A DNA stretch of 64,000 nt, taken from Hetaerina americana (Eukaryota; Arthropoda; Insecta; Odonata; Calopterygidae). The stretch covers positions 1,116,001 through 1,180,000 of the forward strand of contig JAKTNV010000076.1 in NCBI GenBank assembly GCA_022747635.1, read 5' to 3'. A program made the position numbers and the translations under genes. The notes under the pieces are model-generated. The model had not been told where the DNA came from. It did not search any database and saw nothing but the letters and a program-made list of their open reading frames with translations. This document shows, piece after piece, positions 55,805 through 64,000 of this stretch (position 1 is its first letter; every line of letters starts with the position of its first letter).

Positions 55805-58800
55805 TTGCTCAAAAAGATCAACCACAAAATTTCCCCACTTTTTAGAAGCATTCATGAGCACAGAGATCAGGGAGTGCAGACATGCATACAAGAATTCTGA
55901 GAAAGAGACCCAACACACGACCAACAGTCATAGCTGCCTAAGGACGCGAGGCGTGAGTACTTGGGAAGCAGATTCCCGTCGCGGCTGTCGACTGGGCCGC
56001 GCCCAAGTCCCATCAAAATAAAAACATTCATAAGCCTAAAGTTCGCTAACTCACTACAACATTAAAAATACATAAATAAATGATATTAGGTTGACGTAAT
56101 GCTTGGGAATTACTATCTGAATATAAGTGTGAAGCTTAAACCGCTTCTGGCACTTAAGTTACAGATTCTCAAGCACTAATATCTGGAAATAAAATTTAAA
56201 ACAATTACGACAAAAATAAAAAAAATCCCGGTCCATTAATTTTATACGGTTATTCATACAACTCAAATTAGGGAAATGTCTCACGCAATTTCCCTTCGAT
56301 AATACAAATACTTCCTTTTCTTTAATGATTTTAACAACATTCATTTTCTGGAATATTAAATTGAAAAAATTAAGTGAAAATATTATTCGCCTTGACAAGG
56401 GGAATGCTTTTTACGCTTTGAAATGGTAGTATTTAAATGCACATCAGTGAATGTCTCAGTATAAGGCACTGTCATAGGCATATCCGAGAGTTTTTTGAAT
56501 TTGCAAAAATATTATTCATTGTCTGTGAAAGATTCTAGTCTTCATGCTCATACATCTTCTAGGGGCTATTTCGTGAAAAACTTCACGAGAATACTGAAAG
56601 AGCTTCCTACTACCACAGAAGGAAGCTCGAGGCCAGGGACTTAATTTGATTGGTTGTGCATAAGGTTTCTTGGTTAAAAAATTCCATCTAAAGATAAATA
56701 TTGGTTAATAACAGAGACAAACTCTTGCATTTTACTGAAATATGCAATTATAACTAATAATATTAAGTGAAAAATTGCAAGAGGTTTCGTCTCTGTTATT
56801 ATGGAACGGTTCCACCGCATCAAACCTGATTCTGTAATTTATATTATAAATATTGGGATTTAATATTTTCCTCGCGTATGGGCAAAATCCAAATGTAAAC
56901 AAGTCGTGGCCACGGTTTAGAAACACAGCATGAGGAATTATACAGTTCTATTTATGCATTTATATTCATGTAACTGCTACGACAAAAATCGTGCTTAAAC
57001 ATTTAATTTTAAGTTGATCTTCATAGTTCTACTGGGATAATATTTGCAGACCCAATTTTTTTATTTCTGATTTTTCGAAAACAACCATTTGAAATCTGAC
57101 AAAAAATATCACAACAGGCAAGAGTGATGATCTCAGAATAAGCAGGTTAAGTCCGAAAACTTCAAAACGACTGCCTGCTGGGCGTAGCGCACCGTTTTTC
57201 CAAGAATATGGAAACGAAGACGACAATTTTCTACGGCGCCACTCTTATTAAAAAAAATCAATGAAACTTGCACCGAAATCGAAAGCAGTGGTGTGGCTGA
57301 AAGAACTGTGAATTTTTAACACGTGACCGCCTCAACACAATGGGACGAACGGAGCGGAGTGGGAAGAGGGTAGGGTGGGGGCGGTTCGAGATGAGAGGCA
57401 ATGGAAAGGAGGCGAGCGAGGACCCGCACACTGCGAATGACTTCTTGCTAGACATGGGTAAAAACGTCGAGTTTCTGGGATTAGGGCCCGATCCGGATGT
57501 CGAGCACGGCGATTGTTTCCAGCAAAAAAAGAACCCGCGGCAGCGACAATGCCCACCTTGGGCACATTATAACTCCGTTAATCGTCCATCCTCATCCGGG
57601 AAGGATGGCTGTTGGGATCAGGGTGCCCTGAAATCGTGCCATTACTCTCCTCTCTCGAGTTCCAATTCAAGAATTCGAAACAGGCGAGCGAATAAAAGAC
57701 CCATTGTCGGGGAACCTAAATCCTCGTGGAAAAAAAAGATCGACGACGCAAATATGTCTCAATACCACCGAATAATATCCCTACAATGGCGCACACACGG
57801 AATTCATTTCAATATCCCTGGTATGTAAATCCTGCAGGGCAAATAACAGTAAAAAAAATGGGCCATGCGAAATCTACCTATATTTTAATGATTTTTGCAT
57901 TTTTTTATTTTTCCTTAAATATATCCCAGCCTTCAAAATCTGTTGCCTCTATACAAACACCGTGATTACTATTTTAAGACAAATGCCAGGGATAATAAAT
58001 ATAGAAAGACACTTCAAGCCGACATGAGATAAGTAGCAGGGTTATTCCACCGCGAGATTCACTGATTTTATGCAACGACGAGCGATTTCAACGCTGAAAA
58101 TTGAAGATAGGGCATAAAAAACTTTTTATTGTGAAGTAGATTAATTTAATTCCCTAATTAGATAGCGGAAGATGTAAATACCTTAATGGAAAAAGACAAG
58201 GCAAATGGTTTTCATCCGGTTGAGCGAGTTGCCAAAAACCGTGAACTTCCGTTCCAACGTGGGAATTTGACAGCCACACCAAATTCTCGCCTGGATCCGC
58301 GCTTTCTCTTAGTCACGTTTAGACGAACTTCTGAATACTTTCGGGATCGACCCTTGAGCGCTATACAATGTTACAAAAACTTCACTTTCGGAAACTTAAA
58401 TTCTTTTATAATATCACGCTCCAGATTTCATACCAAATCCTCGAAACAAACGCATAATAATGCTTTAAAAAAATAGCTATCCAGAGATTTGTTCTCAACA
58501 CTTCTCAGAAGAGTTCTCATGTCGTAAAACGATTTCTAGTTTGGATGCGATCAAACTTCGCCCAACATTTTTTCTCTATATTTCACATTCTCTTCTCGTA
58601 TAAAGATCGAGAATCTGCAACGAATGTTTCCCCTACGTTTACGTTAAGTTGCCAACCGCAGAGGGGCAATGATTAAAACAAAAGAAAAATGAAACCACCT
58701 TTCTTCTGCACCGAAAGAAAACAAGGATGCATCAAAAGAATTCAGCACGAGTGGAAGGCAAGTGATTTCACCTCCAACAATGGTGCTTTTCGGAGCATAA

Positions 58801-58830
58801 ACCCTGGATTCAGCACAGACGCACACACAT
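55805..58830. other. Upstream DNA without recognised features
   Basis: No supported gene. A moderately GC-rich patch lies at about 57320-57650. Confidence 0.45.
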
Positions 58831-58839
58831 ACATAGGCA

Positions 58840-59330
58840 CACGCCCGGGCCAGCGCAAGAACCCGGAGGCAGGGAGGACGGCAAAGGGGACAATCACCCC
58901 CATCGTTCCCGCTCGAATCCTCCGGCCCTGACAAAGAGGCATCCCGAGTTTGCTGAGGCGTTAGGTTTTCCGATGGCGAATCTCCCGCTCCCCCTTTCCG
59001 GCAATGCTCCTGCTCCGCCACCCTCCTGCCCCTCGCCCCGACGAACCCCACCCCGCGCGTACACGCTCGCGCGCCGGGAGTAGGTGGGTGGGGGGGGGGT
59101 CCGCGGCACCCCTTTCGCCACCACCACCCCTACCCCCGATCCCCGCCACTCTCAATGCCCGCCCACCGGTATCCATCGCTCCCCGCATCGCGCCGCACGG
59201 CAACTCCTCCGCTTCCGCTTTTTTTAGAATGCGCCCGCCGACGACGACGGCTGCGGCGGTTGGCGGCGGCGACGCTAGAGCGGGGACGGATTTTTGCGTA
59301 TCTCGAGCGTTTTTTGGCGAACCATTTTAT
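58840..59330. promoter_or_regulatory. CpG-rich island-like region, candidate promoter or 5' UTR
   Basis: The most CpG-dense stretch of the window (CGCGCGTACACGCTCGCGCG, GACGACGACGGCTGCGGCGG, CGGCGGCGACG) with a long G run at about 59086-59098. In an AT-rich genome such a patch often marks a 5' exon or promoter. It could belong to fra, whose start lies upstream of 42.5 kb, or to a divergent gene. No TATA, initiator or splice evidence ties it to either. Confidence 0.35.
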
Positions 59331-62300
59331 GCTTTCCGGATGGAACTGCTGCTCCTATTTCTCCCACTTTATTTTTTTCCGCTGAAATCCCTTGCCTCTG
59401 CCTCACTTTTATCCCACTCCGGGGGCTGTGCGGCATGCCTGGACGGCAGGTTAATGTACACGAAGCCTAAGTTTTTTTCAGATGAAAAATATACATGGAC
59501 ACACACGCGAATAAATATAGAAATTCATGACATGGGACGTGGAAAATGACGGGGGAGCCACCATGCGGAGAAGAACGGGTCTGAAGCCGAGAAGTGGCCT
59601 GCCACTAAAGACTGCGAGCTATTAAGTTAAAACTCCCAACTGACGTCGAAGTTTCATCAATGAAATTGCTGGGAATCGCACTCTGCAAACTTTATCGTGA
59701 CCATAACTCCAAAGCATAGGTTCGCAATACATACTAAAGAGCTGGATCACTGAAACGAAAGTGAATCCTAACAGCACGAACAAAACATTTGATTTGTAGA
59801 GCCTAAAATTAGAGAATTTAAGTACCCCGGCATCATTTCTGGCTAGGTCTATTGACATATATCACAAATACATACATATCACAAATACGCACGTGCCTGA
59901 CATGTGGTTTGAAAGAAAAGGGCGGATAGATGCTTTATTTACACGCAAACGCATAATTAGAATTAACGTTAGCATTTCGAATGCTTATAGACGCACAACG
60001 TTTTCATTTAATTATAACAAGGAATTACAGAGAAATTCCACCGATGCAATGCACATTTTCATAGGATTTTGCGAAACAGTTGGTCCTCAAAGTGTGAATA
60101 GTAAATAATATTTTAACTTTTCGGTGTTCTTTACTTTTTTACTTACCATTGGGAAATACATAAACCAAAAAACTGGATAACACCTTTTATCGAACTTGGT
60201 TGGGACAATTGTGATGCAACTGCAGCAATTCGAGATCAAGCTTTTTTGAGTTTATTTTCGAGGTATTTTTTTACCTACATCAATTACGAAAGTGCGATGT
60301 TTCTATAAAATTACCAAAACTAAATTTGCGTGGATGGAGGATCACGGTGACATGATAAAAATCACTCTTTATAAATATAATTACAAATAATTGTGTTTTA
60401 AAATCTTTACCCTCATCCTTGTAGCTAGCCACGTATGAAGCACATCACTAGTATTCTCTCCGCTAGATAACACGCATTGCCGAGACTTAAGACTGAACTG
60501 ATTGCATTTCCTACATAACATATCGAACATAGATTTTAAACATATTATGTTCAATACTGTTAAAAAACAGATAACCTGGCAAAACCACAATTATCCTGTA
60601 TCTAGCACTACATCTTTCCATTAATATATCGTAGGTCCCGGAGTAAACTCATTCGAAGATTCATTTCGTGTATGTCATTCCAATAAATACGCTGCTCTCT
60701 CGCCAATAACTCCCCCACGACGTCTTCCGGGGACCGGATATGGACGAAATTGCACCTGCCATTGATTTCGTGTTCGATGTTCGCTTCGATCATACGGAAA
60801 AGGGTTTCCGGAGAGGGAGGGGGATGAGACGAGAAGTCTCATAAACACGTCCAATAGTTAACATTTACATTGGAGCGTATCATTTTGCGCGGGAGACGAG
60901 GGGATACGGGGACATGTGGCACGCGTTTGGTACGCATGTATGCGCAAATATGTACACGAGCATTGGCTTCCACCGCGGGAAAATGAATGTACTTCATTGA
61001 TCCATCGGCAGGCACTCCAACCGGCAATGCACTAAATCTTCCAGTTTTCCTGTTTTTCTCTTATGGATCTCCGTCATTCGGTAATTTTACCCAAAGACTA
61101 TTCCACACGAAATGAACTAAAGCGACAATCTCGAGAATCGACTATTTCCTTATCCCTCCGATGATTATTACGCACGCTGGACGAAGTTTACGCCAAGAAC
61201 ATCCTTCCAATGTATGAGCTCATCGGAATACGCTTTGCGAGTTTGTAGAGAATGTGGGGCATTTATGGCATACCGTATTTTCCGTAAATAACGTTTGGGA
61301 GCTCGGAGTGCTGCGCACGGGATTGAAAAGGATGACCAGCGATTATTAATAACGTCGTTTATGAAATGATAAGGGGAAAAGTTACTACAACTAATCGAAA
61401 TACACGCGAATGATTATGGATATGACAAATTGGCAATAATAACTTTCTTTATCAATGAATTAATTTCTAAATATGGCTTCATGGGATCCATTGCTGTCCT
61501 ATTTCCGGTCGGATGCTCTGCGGAGAGCAAAAACGCAGGAATTGGCAGGAATCCTAAGATTCTCAATAAAAATTACTATAAACACTCAAAATTAATAAAA
61601 ATATTATTTTTTACTTTCCGTGTTAAAAACCTTAAAACTAGTCACCTTATAAAAAGCAGTTCGAAATGCGCATACTAATTCCTCGATCACCACTAATATT
61701 ACTTAATCGGGCAAAATTAGAATTGCAATATGTACACAATGAATGGATACAGGTACTTATCGAATCCTAACTTTCATGAATCACCTTAGCACCTTTAAGA
61801 CAAGGATATTTGGCCAAAGACACAATAGGCCTAAGAGTGCTCATAATATTCCCAGTTCGCTTTTTGCGTGGAATAAAACAATCGATATATTTGTAGAGCT
61901 AGCATAAATTGATAGTCCATCTTACTTTGTAGAAAGAAACGTGTGCATGCTGGCTTAGACCACGAATTCCACGCGTTCTGTGCACGTACATCTTCGGCTG
62001 TTTTCGGGACATGAAAATTAACCACATCGAATGCTCTATTGGGGTTTGCCAAAGTAATCAATAACAGTGTCTCTATGAATAATTATCATACATTGGTGGG
62101 GTTAGATCGGGATAGTCAATGTCATGTTGCAATTAATAAGATTGCAAATAGTGATTTCAATACAATGAATAAGGGATTTTCGATAATACGACTGTGTTAA
62201 CCGAGTATTTCACCATTCACTTCCCACCCACTTTCTAACCTTTATAGGTATTCTGAACGAAATCATACGCAATTTGTATGCACGTACCGCTGGCAATCTT

Positions 62301-64000
62301 GGTGTAACGCGACGTCCATTAAATTGAGGACAAATAGGAGAATGGTAGAATAATTATAATGGTCATAAAATAAATTACCTAAGACTGCTCATGTCTAATT
62401 TATCACGTCCATTACCAATTCCTAATTATTCAGTTTAAATAATCAGAAAAATGCTATTGTTTCTCATTTAACTTTTGACATAAGAGAATTTTCCATAGGA
62501 TTACTACGGAGGATACTGATTTTAAAAAAATGACAAGACAATGTGGTAAAATATATTATACTGCGACGAAAATTACTTAACTTTAAAATTACATTGAGTG
62601 CAAATGAATTCACCCAATGTGTATTAAATGTTTCAATTCTTTACACATTAACTGTATACGGCGCAAAAATAAAGATGATACGAAATATTTTTTTTGTCGT
62701 TCCACGTGTTTTTCGAGCAGATTGCACCTGGGCCCCAAGGGCCGGCAATAGAAAATTGAAACGGTAGGAGTTGTAGTACGATTGATTCACCGCTTGCCTT
62801 CATAGAATCACCTCTAGACTATTTTGTGCTTTTGAAGCTAGGAAGGAGGATTTTCACTGGAACCAAAAGACGTAGAAAAACCTGACGATAGTCTCCACCT
62901 TTACGGCAAAGATTCCCAGCCCAAGATGAGCACGACAGGCAACACACAGCCTCCACGTAATATTATTTGTTCACTTCAGCTTGACATGCGCAATTAGTTT
63001 CATATTCAAGTACACGTTGGAACCTATGCTAAAACTTTCCTCAGAGAAGTCTGCGGCTTTTGGTTTCCAGATATTTAAAACTCGAGGCACTCTGTCAACG
63101 GGTTAACGCAACAAGTTTTCCGTAATAATTAATTAAAAACTAACAGCACCTTGCTTCAAGGATAGTAACTGGATTGTTTCAGGCTTAGTATAAACTTCCA
63201 GAGTAGACATAAGGGTGTGAGTGGAATGAGATAACGTTAAAAGGTTTGTCGACTTTCATAGGTACCCTCATCCGTCACACATTGATAATGTTTCTACATC
63301 AGCGATCGATATTTCAAACTCAAATAATAATATTGCATTGCAATCCACGACTACAACTCAGAACGCCGAGGTATTTCACAGTCCTGCTTAGAAAAACCGA
63401 GCAACAAGCCAACTAGACTTTAAACCAAGGGCCCCATCAAAAATGACCGGAAGACGCTGTGCTAAGGGTAAACAATTTTCATGGACGATTTCCGGAGCGA
63501 GAGATCCTAGCGGGTGTTGACTGGGGTGGGGGAGGGAAGGAGACGACGATTTCCGAGGAAATGATATTCCACAAAATGATCCCGGATAACGGCTATGTGC
63601 GAAAAGACGAGGATTAAGGGAAAACGAAACCATGGTCCCGCTCTACTCGGTTGCGGGCAATGCGACGTAATCCACATAACGGCGCTGCCTTGAGAGAGGA
63701 TTTACTCAGAAGTCGGGGAACGAGGCAGAAACTCGTTGACGACAACGCTTTCACTCCGGCCTTCCTCTCCGGATTAAATCTCTGTAGAGGGAGGCAGGCT
63801 GGAATGCTTCGGGCCCTCCGAAGTCCACCACTATAAACATGGACGGTAAACATCATTTCCGCGCCGAATCAAAATCTATGTCCGATATTTACATCCATTC
63901 CTCGGTTCCAAGGCTAGCATCGGTACAGCAGGAGGGATAAGATAGTCCAAGGTTTAAAAAAATACCACGAGTTTCGTTTTGGTGTTCACATCGTCGTGGG
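59331..64000. other. Right-end DNA without recognised features
   Basis: AT-rich with a GC-richer patch at about 63480-63830. I saw no supported coding exon, RNA gene or repeat. Confidence 0.45.

Noticed and set aside
57340..57828. 162-codon plus-strand frame
   Set aside because: No recognisable domain, composition follows the local sequence, and no splice or conservation support.
58644..59127. Overlapping minus-strand frames in the CpG-rich region as fra first exon
   Set aside because: None has a signal peptide followed by a donor with one spare base; the frames reflect high GC content.

Overview
The window is animal genomic DNA, most likely from an arthropod and probably an insect. It is AT-rich and its one recognisable host gene is a guidance receptor split into many small exons with consensus GT-AG borders. 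Between the exons lie mariner elements, a Penelope-like element, non-LTR retrotransposons and tRNA-derived SINEs. I saw no prokaryotic operon, CRISPR array or rRNA. The species cannot be fixed from the sequence.

Host gene. Twelve minus-strand coding exons between 42561 and 2221 join without any phase conflict into about 753 codons of a frazzled/DCC/neogenin-type netrin receptor. They encode four Ig domains, each split over two exons, then a Pro/Ala-rich linker, FN3-1, FN3-2 and most of FN3-3. The signal-peptide exon lies upstream (to the right) and was not found. The remaining FN3 repeats, membrane segment and cytoplasmic tail lie beyond the left edge. The Ig1 domain is interrupted by a 21.5-kb intron.

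Layout. 1-1233: a deleted mariner and the 3' end of a LINE with an ATT tail. 2221-20873: exons 12 to 2, with SINEs, a Penelope-like element between inverted repeats (8.47-9.97 kb), a deleted mariner (19.27-19.78 kb) and a LINE scrap. 20874-42401: the large intron, containing an apparently full-length I-type LINE with both ORFs open (28078-33823, 12-bp target-site duplication), a broken mariner, a tRNA-SINE, TA repeats, a decayed LINE and another SINE. 42402-42561: first Ig exon. 42562-64000: upstream DNA with a SINE flanked by a perfect 11-bp duplication, an inverted SINE pair around a TA tract, a mariner fragment, a mariner-type MITE and a CpG-rich stretch near 59 kb.

How the parts connect. 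The SINE copies at 2.8, 13.0, 40.7 and 46.3 kb end in a 3' tail that closely resembles the 3' end of the intact LINE. This is the pattern expected of SINEs mobilised by a LINE partner. The two Penelope repeats carry a hammerhead-ribozyme-like core with a changed catalytic base. Exon 2 of the receptor contains an in-frame 75-nt GT-AG segment that looks like an optional intron inside coding sequence.
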